DNA of 43,633 nucleotides from Alistipes timonensis (GTDB lineage: Bacteria > Bacteroidota > Bacteroidia > Bacteroidales > Muribaculaceae): positions 765,420 through 809,052 of the forward strand of contig JAMPHO010000001.1 of NCBI GenBank assembly GCA_023663385.1. The letters run 5' to 3'. The notes below the pieces were generated by a model. It worked only from the letters and a program-made list of their open reading frames with translations. It did not search any database and had not been told where the DNA came from. How positions within the stretch are numbered: position 1 is the stretch's first letter; each line of letters opens with the position of its first letter. Position numbers and translations under genes: made by a program. Positions 1 through 7,588 of this stretch are shown one piece after another.

Positions 1-1
1 G

Positions 2-517
2 AGGCCGGCGGCACCCCCGAGGCCCATCCCCGCGACAACGCGCAGGATGCCCGGAGGCGTGGCCCACACCCCCTCGATGCGCGAAGCCCTGGCCGACAAG
101 ACCCCGGCGAAGCAACAGGAGGAAGCCCGCCAACAGGCCGCGAGGGTAAACCGCCAGCCGTTCGCCGACGACGCGCTGATGGCCATATGGCACCGCTACG
201 CCGCCGAGCGCCCGAAGCAGCACCTGCTGGTGAACACCATGCGCCAGGCTCCCCCGAAACGGCTCGACCCGCGGGGGGAGGTATTCACCATCACGGTCGA
301 AAACCAGGGGCAGGTCGACCTGCTCACCGCCGAGATGCCCGAGCTGCTGAACCAGGCCCGCTCCGAGCTCCGCAACGACTATATCGAGTTCGAAATCAAT
401 GTGTCCGACAAGGCGCTCGCCCCGACCGCCTGGACCGACCGCGACCTGCTGGCCCATATGGTTGAGAACCACCCCGGGACGGCCGACTTCATCCGCACCC
501 TTAAACTCTCGCTATGA
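2..517 (+). CDS. dnaX: DNA polymerase III subunit gamma/tau, C-terminal part (5' end outside window)
   Basis: This frame is open from the left window edge, so only the last ~171 residues are present; the first internal ATG at 47 is probably not the start. The N-terminal stretch is Pro/Ala/Arg/Gln-rich, as in the linker of tau. It is followed by a compact domain (from FADDALMAIWHRYA to the end) whose pattern matches the C-terminal domain of Bacteroidales DnaX: an opening helix with a conserved Trp, a strand (FTITVENQ), and a closing helix ending near TADFIRTLKL. DnaX is the clamp-loader ATPase of the replicative polymerase; tau's C-terminus binds the polymerase and helicase. The ATPase domain lies outside the window, so the call rests on this tail alone. 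The stop overlaps the start of the next gene by 4 bp (ATGA), so the two are probably translated together. Confidence 0.75.
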   Translation, partial: RPAAPPRPIPATTRRMPGGVAHTPSMREALADKTPAKQQEEARQQAARVNRQPFADDALMAIWHRYAAERPKQHLLVNTMRQAPPKRLDPRGEVFTITVENQGQVDLLTAEMPELLNQARSELRNDYIEFEINVSDKALAPTAWTDRDLLAHMVENHPGTADFIRTLKLSL

Positions 518-1266
518 GGCGCTTCATAATAGTCGGCGCCTCCTCCGGGATAGGGGCCTACTGCGCCCGCTCGCTCGCCGAGGCGGGCTACCCGGTAGGC
601 GCCGCGGCCCGCGACACAGCCAAACTGGAGGCTCTCCGACGGGAGTTCCCGCAAATGGTAGTAACCGAATCCATCGACATCACCTCACCTGACGCTCCCG
701 AGGCGCTGAACCGCCTGATTGCGAAGCTCGGAGGAATGGATGTGTACTTCCATGTCGCCGGAATAGGCTACGACAACGACGCTTTCGCCGAGGAGCCCGA
801 CCTACGCACCGCGGCCACGAACGTCGGGGGCTTCACCCGTATGGTCGACGCCGCCTGGCGCTATTTCGCCGAGCGCGGAGGCGAGGGGCAGATCGCCGCC
901 ATAACCTCCGTGGCGGGCACGAGGGGTATCGGCACCCTGGCCTCATACTCGGCCTCGAAAGCCTACCAGCAGCACTACCTCGAAGCTATGCGCCAGCGTG
1001 CCCACGCCTTAAATTACCCCCTGACAATTACAGACATACGTCCCGGATGGGTGCTTACCCCGCTCCTTCCGGGGAAACCCTCGGACTACCCCCTGGCGAT
1101 GACCATGGAGCGCGCCGGCCGACTAATCGTAAAGGCACTCCTGTCGCGCCGCACGGTAGTTACTGTCGACTGGCGCTGGCGCACCCTCTGCGCCCTCTGG
1201 CGCCACCTCCCCCGCTTCATCTGGACCCGCCTCCCCCTACCCCATTTCCCCTTGGGCGTGAAGTGA
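514..1266 (+). CDS. Short-chain dehydrogenase/reductase (SDR family)
   Basis: A 250-residue classical SDR and NAD(P)-dependent oxidoreductase of unknown substrate. The Rossmann glycine motif GASSGIG is at residues 8-14. The active-site set can be read as Asn103 (ATNVGG), Ser132 (ITSVAG), Tyr145 and Lys149 (YSASK). The usual NNAG motif is replaced by HVAG (80-83). The C-terminal ~40 residues are rich in Trp, Arg and Leu (VDWRWRTLCALWRHLPRFIW), which suggests membrane contact; this tail is seen in SDRs annotated as acting on lipids or quinones, but the substrate cannot be told here. The start ATG overlaps the dnaX stop (ATGA), so the gene is most likely the distal cistron of a dnaX operon. A tandem repeat begins 5 bp after the stop. 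Confidence 0.85.
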   Translation: MRRFIIVGASSGIGAYCARSLAEAGYPVGAAARDTAKLEALRREFPQMVVTESIDITSPDAPEALNRLIAKLGGMDVYFHVAGIGYDNDAFAEEPDLRTAATNVGGFTRMVDAAWRYFAERGGEGQIAAITSVAGTRGIGTLASYSASKAYQQHYLEAMRQRAHALNYPLTITDIRPGWVLTPLLPGKPSDYPLAMTMERAGRLIVKALLSRRTVVTVDWRWRTLCALWRHLPRFIWTRLPLPHFPLGVK

Positions 1267-1270
1267 ATAG

Positions 1271-1326
1271 AGTGAAGGGTGAAGAGTGAAGGGTGAAGAG
1301 TGAAGGGTGAAGAGTGAAGGGTGAAG
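1271..1326. repeat. Four perfect tandem copies of a 14-bp unit
   Basis: The unit AGTGAAGGGTGAAG is repeated four times without a mismatch immediately after the SDR stop codon. A related but degenerate GTGAAGAGTGAAAAGTGAAG tract lies at about 21383-21402 in another intergenic region. No reading frame is supported across it. Confidence 0.95.
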
Positions 1327-1332
1327 AAAATA

Positions 1333-1366
1333 CTACCCCCGAAACGCGGTCGCGTTTCGGGGGTAG
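1333..1366 (-). terminator. Hairpin terminator of the large secreted-protein gene
   Basis: A 15-bp perfect stem (CTACCCCCGAAACGC against its complement) with a 4-base loop (1348-1351). On the minus strand it is followed by a T-rich tract (TATTTTCTTC), so it suits the gene ending at 1406. It lies between convergent genes and may also stop SDR transcripts. Confidence 0.85.
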
Positions 1367-1405
1367 CTTGTATTCGGGGCCCGCTTTGGGGGCTTTGGGG
1401 ACTTC

Positions 1406-4400
1406 TTAGAGGATTACCTTGGTGACGGTCGAGCCCTGGCGGCGGATGTAGATGCCTGTGCCGGGGTTGGCCACGCGAACACCCTGGAGGTTGTAATACT
1501 CCACGGGAGCGTCGGTAGCTTCCTCTTCGACAACCTCAACGGAGGAATCACCTTCGGTCACGCCATTGAGCACGATTCTGAATCGGTCTCCCTGCCAGTA
1601 GCCGGTAATCGCGTTGTTCTCCGACGGATCCATAATGTATGAAAGCACTGCGCCGTCAAGGTTGATAACCTTCTCATTGTACTCGTTTCGCACAACCTTT
1701 CCGGTGTTATGCTCAGCCATGAATCCGGCTGTGTCATACAGGTTGCCGATGTATACCTCGCCATAGTTGGAGGAGGGGCGTACGCCGGTATTGATGTCGC
1801 GGTCGCCCGGAGTAGGCTCGCCAGAGAGGTTGGAGGTGATGAACACTCTCTCGGGATTGGTAGCGTTGATAAACAGCGGCGAGGCCAATTCGGGATTGTA
1901 GTTTTCACCATATCCGGCCCAGGGGTTCACGAGATAGTAGAGTCCGGGCTTTTCGGGATTCTCGCGCACGGCGACATCAAACGTATACGGGTCGGTAATG
2001 CCGAACATACAATAGATGGCGTTATGCTCGAAGGTCGCGGTGCAAATCTCGGTCCACTCCTCTAAGGGGCGGGTCTTGCTGATAGGGGCCGCGGAGATAA
2101 TGCCGGAGTGGGCCTCACCCTTGGCATCGCGCGGAACGGCCACGAAATAGCGGTCGCCGTAGGGCACCTCTTCGGCGGGGATGGTGAGCGTAACCCCGGC
2201 ACGGCTGAAGTTGGCGGTGTACACCGTCAGCGAGGGGTCGTGCGAGGCCACCATGGCGGTAACGCGTTCGGGGAAATACAGGTTTTCCTCAACCACGGCG
2301 GCGGGCACCAGCGCGTAGTCGATCGAGGCCACAGAGGGCGCGATCTCGCCCATATCAATGGTGGCTGCCTCCTCGGTGATGGCGGGCACACCTTCGTCGT
2401 GCCACTCCATAGAGTAGTCAACGTAGCCCGGGAATTCGATTTCGAGGTCGTTTTCGGGATACAAGCCGTTGTGACCGTACCAGCTGGCGGGGCGCATGAT
2501 GTTGGCGGGCATGATCACGCGGTTGTCGGCGAATTTGCCGCACCATCCGCCGGTATAAGGCTGGTCCCAATCCAAGGAATAAATCAGGGGCTCTTCGGTA
2601 TTCCACTCGGCAAGCTTATACTCAAGCACCGTAACGGGAATATTGACAATCGAGGGATCGGTGGCGTCGATCAGTATGTAGGAGTCCTCGTTCTGCCCAA
2701 GGTGCTGGAACTCGGCAGCCCAGGGGTGGCCGGCAAACGGATTCTTCAGGCGGTAGCGGCCCGGGGTGTCGGCATCGCGCTCTACCTCAACGGGGTACTC
2801 CATACGGGGGAAGGTGTAGCTGCCGTCCGATTCGCGGTACTGCTCGCGGCGCTCATCGGAGAACGCGAGGTTGGCATACAGGCGCTCGCGAATCTTGCCC
2901 TGGCCCATCGAAACCCAGTTGCCCTCGGGAGCGAGGTTGCGGTAGAGGACGAAGGACTTAGCCAAGCCGATGGCGGAGCCGTCGGTGGTGAGGGGGAGTA
3001 TTGCGAACGAGTTGCGCTGCTTGGGCACCGACACGTTGAACGTATCACCCTTGAAATCGGTGTACTGGATCGAGTCGCCGGGATTATCGGTATAGAGCTT
3101 CGCGATAGCGTCGGCCGAGAGATTGTCAACGTCGGAAACCACGCGGTAGGCCACGACGCCCGGACCCTTCTCCACCTCGAAGGTAACCTCGTTTTGCGAG
3201 GCGCCGACGAAGTAGGGACCCTTCTCGCTGTAATCCATGCGCATGAAGTCAACGTAGCCGCGCTGGTATCCGTCGAGCGTAAGGCTCCATCCACCTAAGT
3301 TATAGCCTGAATTCTTAGATACCATAAGCATGCAGTTGCCCCACTCGAAAGTGCCGGTCTGATCGAAGAAACGGCCCCGCGCATTAAGACGGTATTCGGC
3401 GCCAAAGGATTCATCGTAGGGGTTCGCCTGCGCGATGCCGATCGACTTGAAGTCGATGGTTGCCACACCCGTATCGTAATTAAAATCGATAATGATGTTG
3501 CGGTGGTTGAACACGTTTACGAGGCGGAACTGATAGTTAGCGCCATCCTCCTTCTCGCGCATTTCTACCTTGAACGGTTCGTCGAACTCAACCCATTCGG
3601 ACATATTCGTGGTAACAATGCTCTTCACCGTGTTCTTGAAGTCAGCGGGGAACGAGGCGGTGCCATACTCCTGCCATTCGCTCCAGCCTTCGCCTGTGAA
3701 TGCCAGGCTGAATTTGGAACCCTGGACAGGCCCTAAGATTTCGTTGTTTTGCGACGGGTCTACAAGGTACGACAATACCTTCCCGTCGAGGTTGATAACC
3801 CTCTCATTGTTCTCGTTGTACTCGACGTTGCCGAAGCTGTATTCATATCCGGCTATCGAGCTGAGGTTGCCGAGGAAAACATCGCCGTAGTTCGAGACGG
3901 GGCGCACGCCGGTATTGATGTCGCAGTCGCCATGCATCGGCGCGCCGCTTATGTCGGCGGTGATATACACGCCGTTGGGGTCGGAAGCGTTGATAAACAT
4001 CTGCGAGGCGTGGTCCGGGTTATATGCTCCCGCATTACCTTCAAAACTAATGTCAAACGCTTTCCAAGGTTCTACGAGATAGTAAAGTCCGGGGGTATCG
4101 GGACTCTCCTTTACCTCGACCTCGGTCTCGGCGGGAGGATTGCCGAGAGTCGTGGTGAAAAGGCAGTTGAACACGCTTTGGGTGAGCGTTGCCTTACCCA
4201 AGGATTTCCAGTCATTCACCGGGCGCATTTTGTTGATGGTCGCCTCGGTGAAGATGCCGGAGTGGGCCTCACCATTGGCGTCGCGCGGAACGGCCACGAA
4301 ATGGCTGCGGCCGTAGGGCACCTCCTCGGCGGGAACCGTGAGGGTAACTCCCGAGCCGCTAATAGTCGCGGTGTAAACAGTCAGCGAGGAGTCGCGGGAG

Positions 4401-6022
4401 GCCACCATGGCGGTAATCCGTTCGGGGAAAACCCTGTTGGCCTCGACCACGTCGTTTGAAACCAGCGCGTAGTCAACCGAGGCGATTGCCGAGGAGATAT
4501 TTCCGAGCGCTACCGACGCGCCCTCGTCGTTAAGGGTCGGCTCGCCGCCCCACTCCATCGTGTAGTCAACGTAGCCGGGGAGCTCGATTTCGAGGTCATT
4601 GTCGGGGTAGTCGCCCCTGTAGAGATAATGAGTCGACGGATACATTGACCGGGGAGGCATCGATATGCGGTTGTCGGCGAACTTTCCATAAAGGCCGGGC
4701 CACACACCATTTCCCATACTCTCGCCGTACCAGGCTTCTGAACAAACGACAGGCTTATTGGCTATCCAGCCGCGACGTTTAACACCCAATGTGGAATAAG
4801 GAACCAAAACCTTCGACGGATCGGTGGCATCGATAAGGATGTAGTAATCCTCGCCATCAACGTAATGGGCGAGCTCTGACGCCCAGGGGTGGTTGGCAAA
4901 CGGATTCTTGAGGCGGTAACGGCCCGGGGTATCGGCGTCGCGCTCCACCTCTACCGCATACTCCATTAGGGGGAAGTAATAGTTGGCGGTGGAGTCGCGG
5001 TACTGCTCCCTACGCTCGTCGGACAGATCGAGTTCGACGTAAAGGCGCTCCTTGATTTTGCCCTGACCCATCGACACCCAGTTACCTTCGGGGGCGAGGT
5101 TACGGAAAAATTCACGGATTCCCATCTTACCGGCGGCTTTGCCGTCAGCTCCCAACGGAATAAGGCCATACGAGGTGTGCAGCTTCTCAATAGGGAGAGT
5201 CAGCGTGGTCGAAGTGAGGTCCTGGAAATTTATAGAATCGCCCGGATTCTTGGTGTAAAGCTTGGAAATGGTGGCACCATCAAGATACATAGCGTCGGGC
5301 ACTAAGCGGTAGCCGGTCACACCCGGTCCCATCTCCACATCCATCAGCAACTCGTTCTGTGAGGTCCCGACATAGTACATACCTACGGTTTCAATGTCAG
5401 GATGGCCCATCGACACATAACCGGATTGAAAACCGGTGAAGTTCATATACCACGCGCTGACCTCATAGCCCAAATTGGGAGTTACAAGCAGCATGCAGTA
5501 AGTCCATTCGAAAGTGCCGGTCGAAGCGAAGTAGTATCCCCCGGCCACCAGGTGGAACTCGGCGTACGCGTCGTCGCTCTGATAGTCGTGCTGCGCTATG
5601 CCGATCGACTGGCGCTTAATCTCTGCCGCGCAAGTTTCGGAGTTATAGTCAACGATGATGTCGCGGTGGTTGAAAACGTTCATGAAGCGGAACTGGCCGT
5701 GGATGCCGTCGGTCGATTCGCGGCGCTCCACGCGGAACGGCTCATCGAACTCAACCCACTGGGTGCCGCTGTACGACAGAATCTGCTTTATCCTATCCTT
5801 GAATCCGGGGAGGAACGAGGCCGTGCCGCACTCCCGCCATTCGCCCCAGCTTGCCGAGGCGGAGTCGGCGCGGGCCGCCACCTTCGAGGGGAGCGCCGGC
5901 TTCTCGACAGCGATAAGTTTGAAATCAGGGTTGCCCCCGGCGAGCCGCAACTTGGGCGCCACAGCCCACGAGGATGCCGCGGCAGTCACGGCGAGCAACA
6001 AAAGCGTAAATATTTTGCGCAT
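1406..6022 (-). CDS. Large secreted modular protein with two-fold internal duplication and T9SS-type C-terminal tail
   Basis: A 1538-residue protein of unknown function. Residues 1-20 form a signal peptide (MRKIFTLLLLAVTAAASSWA). The mature part is two homologous halves offset by about 719 residues. Each half carries three related modules: a WGEW/WSEW module (from ~59 and ~778), a GNWVSMGQGKI module (from ~312 and ~1031) and a module starting with a conserved Trp (from ~605 and ~1320). The modules share a Trp at their start and a later 'V-E-V...PG-x-Y-x-L-x-N/E-P' motif, a pattern common in secreted Prevotella/Bacteroides proteins of unknown role. Residues ~1505-1538 (YYNLQGVRV...GIYIRRQG...KVIL) are a typical T9SS type A-like sorting tail, so export to the cell surface or medium is inferred. 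No catalytic motif was recognised. The leader contains AT-rich tandem repeats (6045-6144). Confidence 0.8.
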   Translation of the reverse strand: MRKIFTLLLLAVTAAASSWAVAPKLRLAGGNPDFKLIAVEKPALPSKVAARADSASASWGEWRECGTASFLPGFKDRIKQILSYSGTQWVEFDEPFRVERRESTDGIHGQFRFMNVFNHRDIIVDYNSETCAAEIKRQSIGIAQHDYQSDDAYAEFHLVAGGYYFASTGTFEWTYCMLLVTPNLGYEVSAWYMNFTGFQSGYVSMGHPDIETVGMYYVGTSQNELLMDVEMGPGVTGYRLVPDAMYLDGATISKLYTKNPGDSINFQDLTSTTLTLPIEKLHTSYGLIPLGADGKAAGKMGIREFFRNLAPEGNWVSMGQGKIKERLYVELDLSDERREQYRDSTANYYFPLMEYAVEVERDADTPGRYRLKNPFANHPWASELAHYVDGEDYYILIDATDPSKVLVPYSTLGVKRRGWIANKPVVCSEAWYGESMGNGVWPGLYGKFADNRISMPPRSMYPSTHYLYRGDYPDNDLEIELPGYVDYTMEWGGEPTLNDEGASVALGNISSAIASVDYALVSNDVVEANRVFPERITAMVASRDSSLTVYTATISGSGVTLTVPAEEVPYGRSHFVAVPRDANGEAHSGIFTEATINKMRPVNDWKSLGKATLTQSVFNCLFTTTLGNPPAETEVEVKESPDTPGLYYLVEPWKAFDISFEGNAGAYNPDHASQMFINASDPNGVYITADISGAPMHGDCDINTGVRPVSNYGDVFLGNLSSIAGYEYSFGNVEYNENNERVINLDGKVLSYLVDPSQNNEILGPVQGSKFSLAFTGEGWSEWQEYGTASFPADFKNTVKSIVTTNMSEWVEFDEPFKVEMREKEDGANYQFRLVNVFNHRNIIIDFNYDTGVATIDFKSIGIAQANPYDESFGAEYRLNARGRFFDQTGTFEWGNCMLMVSKNSGYNLGGWSLTLDGYQRGYVDFMRMDYSEKGPYFVGASQNEVTFEVEKGPGVVAYRVVSDVDNLSADAIAKLYTDNPGDSIQYTDFKGDTFNVSVPKQRNSFAILPLTTDGSAIGLAKSFVLYRNLAPEGNWVSMGQGKIRERLYANLAFSDERREQYRESDGSYTFPRMEYPVEVERDADTPGRYRLKNPFAGHPWAAEFQHLGQNEDSYILIDATDPSIVNIPVTVLEYKLAEWNTEEPLIYSLDWDQPYTGGWCGKFADNRVIMPANIMRPASWYGHNGLYPENDLEIEFPGYVDYSMEWHDEGVPAITEEAATIDMGEIAPSVASIDYALVPAAVVEENLYFPERVTAMVASHDPSLTVYTANFSRAGVTLTIPAEEVPYGDRYFVAVPRDAKGEAHSGIISAAPISKTRPLEEWTEICTATFEHNAIYCMFGITDPYTFDVAVRENPEKPGLYYLVNPWAGYGENYNPELASPLFINATNPERVFITSNLSGEPTPGDRDINTGVRPSSNYGEVYIGNLYDTAGFMAEHNTGKVVRNEYNEKVINLDGAVLSYIMDPSENNAITGYWQGDRFRIVLNGVTEGDSSVEVVEEEATDAPVEYYNLQGVRVANPGTGIYIRRQGSTVTKVIL

Positions 6023-6044
6023 ATATGATTGAGATTGGTTTAAA

Positions 6045-6144
6045 ACTCAAATTTATGAAAGCTTTCTTTAATTCGTATATATGAAGGTTTTCTTTAATTC
6101 AGATTTATGAAGGTTTTTAAAACTCAGATTTCTCAAGGTTTAAA
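6045..6144. repeat. Four imperfect ~25-bp AT-rich tandem repeats in the leader of the 1538-residue gene
   Basis: Successive units begin at about 6046, 6071, 6097 and 6121 and share the pattern TTYAGATTTATGAAGGTTTT(C)TTTAA with several mismatches. They sit just upstream of the start codon at 6022, and would all lie in the 5' untranslated leader if the promoter motif at 6148-6155 is used. A partial fifth copy may adjoin the start codon (6026-6044). Confidence 0.75.
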
Positions 6145-6147
6145 GTG

Positions 6148-6155
6148 CAAAGGTA
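6148..6155 (-). promoter_or_regulatory. Candidate -7 box (TACCTTTG) for the 1538-residue secreted-protein gene
   Basis: The minus strand reads TACCTTTG, an exact match to the Bacteroidetes -7 consensus TANNTTTG. No good TTTG -33 box is seen at the usual distance, so the call is tentative. It implies a leader of roughly 120 nt. Confidence 0.45.
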
Positions 6156-6258
6156 GCTAATAACGGACTAATAACAGGCCGCTCACTACCCCCCCCGATT
6201 GTTAAAAATCATTAAAATACAACTAAAGAGCGGCTAAGAGGTCGCCGACTATGACCGG

Positions 6259-6447
6259 TCATAGCGTCTGCACACAATATAACGGAATATTTGTAAGCCA
6301 ATCCTCCTTTCTATAAGGGGACATGGATACCCGGTAGGCGATTTCTGATTTGTTGTCATCGACAAACTGCCGCAAGCTTTTTGCCTTCAAATTCTCTTCA
6401 GCCTTGACCTCTATAGGCATAACCTTCCCGGCTGTTTCGATTAAGAA
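6259..6447 (-). pseudogene. C-terminal remnant of a DUF4143-type AAA ATPase
   Basis: The minus strand encodes about 60 residues ending in a stop that match the C-terminal end of the DUF4143 family of Bacteroidetes ATPases. Key stretches are PIEVKAEENLKAKSLRQFV, SMSPYRKEDW and TNIPLY. The conserved residues before this point (the nuclease-like 'AEVDF' region) have been replaced by unrelated sequence (IITDPLIP), and no ATPase domain precedes it. The open frame extends to a GTG at 6486, but the first residues do not fit the family. I read this as the 3' scrap of a deleted gene. Palindromic repeats lie just beyond its broken end (6537-6592). Confidence 0.75.
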
Positions 6448-6536
6448 TGGGATAAGCGGATCGGTAATTATCATTTCAAAACTCACTTTTGAAATGCGTC
6501 CGCTACATAAAAACGGACGAATAACAAAGACTCAAT

Positions 6537-6592
6537 CACATTTTAAGGACGAAAAATGTGAACTCATACACATTTTAAGTACGAATAATGTG
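6537..6592. repeat. Two 24-bp palindromic direct repeats, 32-bp period
   Basis: Copies at 6537-6560 and 6569-6592 differ at two positions. Each starts with CACATT and ends with AATGTG, so each is an interrupted palindrome around an AAGNACGAA core. A third, partial relative (ACGGACGAATAA) lies at about 6513-6524. The copies sit directly upstream of the truncated DUF4143 gene. Confidence 0.8.
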
Positions 6593-6720
6593 TGCGGAAT
6601 CTCATAATCAGAACTAAAGAGGTGATTTAACAATCAAAATCTTGAAAATGTCACAACAAGAAGATTATCTGAGGGGGAGTGGCGATAATCATTGTGTCAG
6701 TCAGCGGCTATAAAAGCGCT

Positions 6721-6760
6721 CGCCCCCGCATAGGCTGCTGGCGCGGCCTATGCGGGGGCG
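6721..6760 (-). terminator. Hairpin terminator of the rubrerythrin gene
   Basis: A perfect 15-bp stem (CGCCCCCGCATAGGC and complement) with a 10-base loop. On the minus strand it is followed by GAGCGCTTTTAT, and in the other direction the stem is preceded by TTTTT. It lies about 190 bp beyond the rubrerythrin stop, with repeat element A in between. Confidence 0.8.
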
Positions 6761-6776
6761 AAAAATGGTTGCTGAT

Positions 6777-6907
6777 TTGCTCCGTCGGACGGGTCAGACC
6801 TTTCGGACGGGTCGGACTTTTCAGACTTTGGTGATCTTGGTGACTTTGGCAATCGCGTCCGACTTGTCCGACCTGTCCGACTTGTCCGACCCGTCCGACG
6901 GAGCCAA
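6777..6907. repeat. GTCGGAC inverted-repeat element A
   Basis: The left arm starts TTGCTCC and holds five 9-bp units of GTCGGACNN (6784-6828, some with one mismatch). The right arm is five units of GTCCGACNN (about 6857-6900) followed by GGAGCCAA. The arms are inverted copies around a ~30-bp centre. Beyond the right arm, GGAGCCAA recurs at 6922-6929 in an 11-bp-like pattern. Related elements occur at 34917-35105, 41405-41455 and 43001-43232. Confidence 0.9.
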
Positions 6908-6946
6908 CTCCCCGAAAATTCGGAGCCAATTCACGAGGTGTGGGCT

Positions 6947-7522
6947 TTATTCGCCGTAGTATTTCTGGAAGAAGGCCTGGGGCTTGCCGCAGACGGGGCA
7001 ACCCTTGGGCGCATCCTTGCTCTTCACTACGTAGCCGCAGTAGCGGCACTGCCATACGGTGTCGGGGCTGTCGGAAGTGAAGAAGGTGCCGGTCTCAACC
7101 CTTTCGAGCAGACGGCGGTAGCGGTCCTCGTGGAACTTCTCGACGCCGGAGATGTTGCGGTAAAGGGCGGCGATGGCGGGGAAACCCTCCTCCTCGGCCT
7201 TGTCGGCGAAGGCGGCGTAGAGGTCGGCCCACTCCTCGTGCTCACCGGCGGCGGCTTCGGCCAGGTTACGCTTGGTGTCACCCACGGGGCCGGCGGGATA
7301 AGCGGCGGTGATTTCGAGCATCCCCTCGTCGAGCATCGAGAAGAAGCGCTTGGCGTGGGCCAGCTCCTGATCGGCGGTCTCCATGAATATGGCGGCGATC
7401 TCCTCGTAGCCCTCCTTCTGGGCCACTTCGGCGAAGATGGTATAGCGGTTGCGCGCCTGCGATTCGCCGGCGAACGATTTCAGAAGGTTCTTTTCAGTTT
7501 CAGTACCTTTAATCTTTTTCAT
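6947..7522 (-). CDS. Rubrerythrin
   Basis: A 191-residue, full-length rubrerythrin: a cytoplasmic diiron peroxidase that reduces hydrogen peroxide in anaerobes and microaerophiles. The ferritin-like four-helix domain shows the diiron ligands: Glu20 (AGESQARNRY), the pair Glu53 and His56 (DQELAHAKRF), a mid-domain Glu-His-Glu (AAGEHEEW) and the last Glu/His helix (GVEKFHEDRY). The C-terminal rubredoxin-like domain carries two CxxC pairs (CRYCG and CPVCG) for one iron. The start is the ATG at 7522, where the conserved N-terminus MKKIKGTETEKNLLKSFAGE begins. It lies 66 bp after the membrane phosphotransferase gene and may have its own promoter. The gene is followed by repeat element A and a strong terminator. 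Confidence 0.95.
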   Translation of the reverse strand: MKKIKGTETEKNLLKSFAGESQARNRYTIFAEVAQKEGYEEIAAIFMETADQELAHAKRFFSMLDEGMLEITAAYPAGPVGDTKRNLAEAAAGEHEEWADLYAAFADKAEEEGFPAIAALYRNISGVEKFHEDRYRRLLERVETGTFFTSDSPDTVWQCRYCGYVVKSKDAPKGCPVCGKPQAFFQKYYGE

Positions 7523-7588
7523 ATCTTTAAGTTGTTAAATCCTTGTTTCAGCAAAGGTGTAACAACTCAAAGAATTAGAAAGTTCATA

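Noticed and set aside
6537..6592. Two direct repeats with 32-bp period considered as a CRISPR remnant
   Set aside because: Only two copies, an 8-bp spacer and no cas genes; each unit is itself palindromic.
6708..7055. Open frame on the minus strand with repeated Val-Gly-Gln/Arg residues
   Set aside because: It is produced by the 9-bp period of repeat element A and overlaps the rubrerythrin C-terminus and the terminator; no protein-like features.
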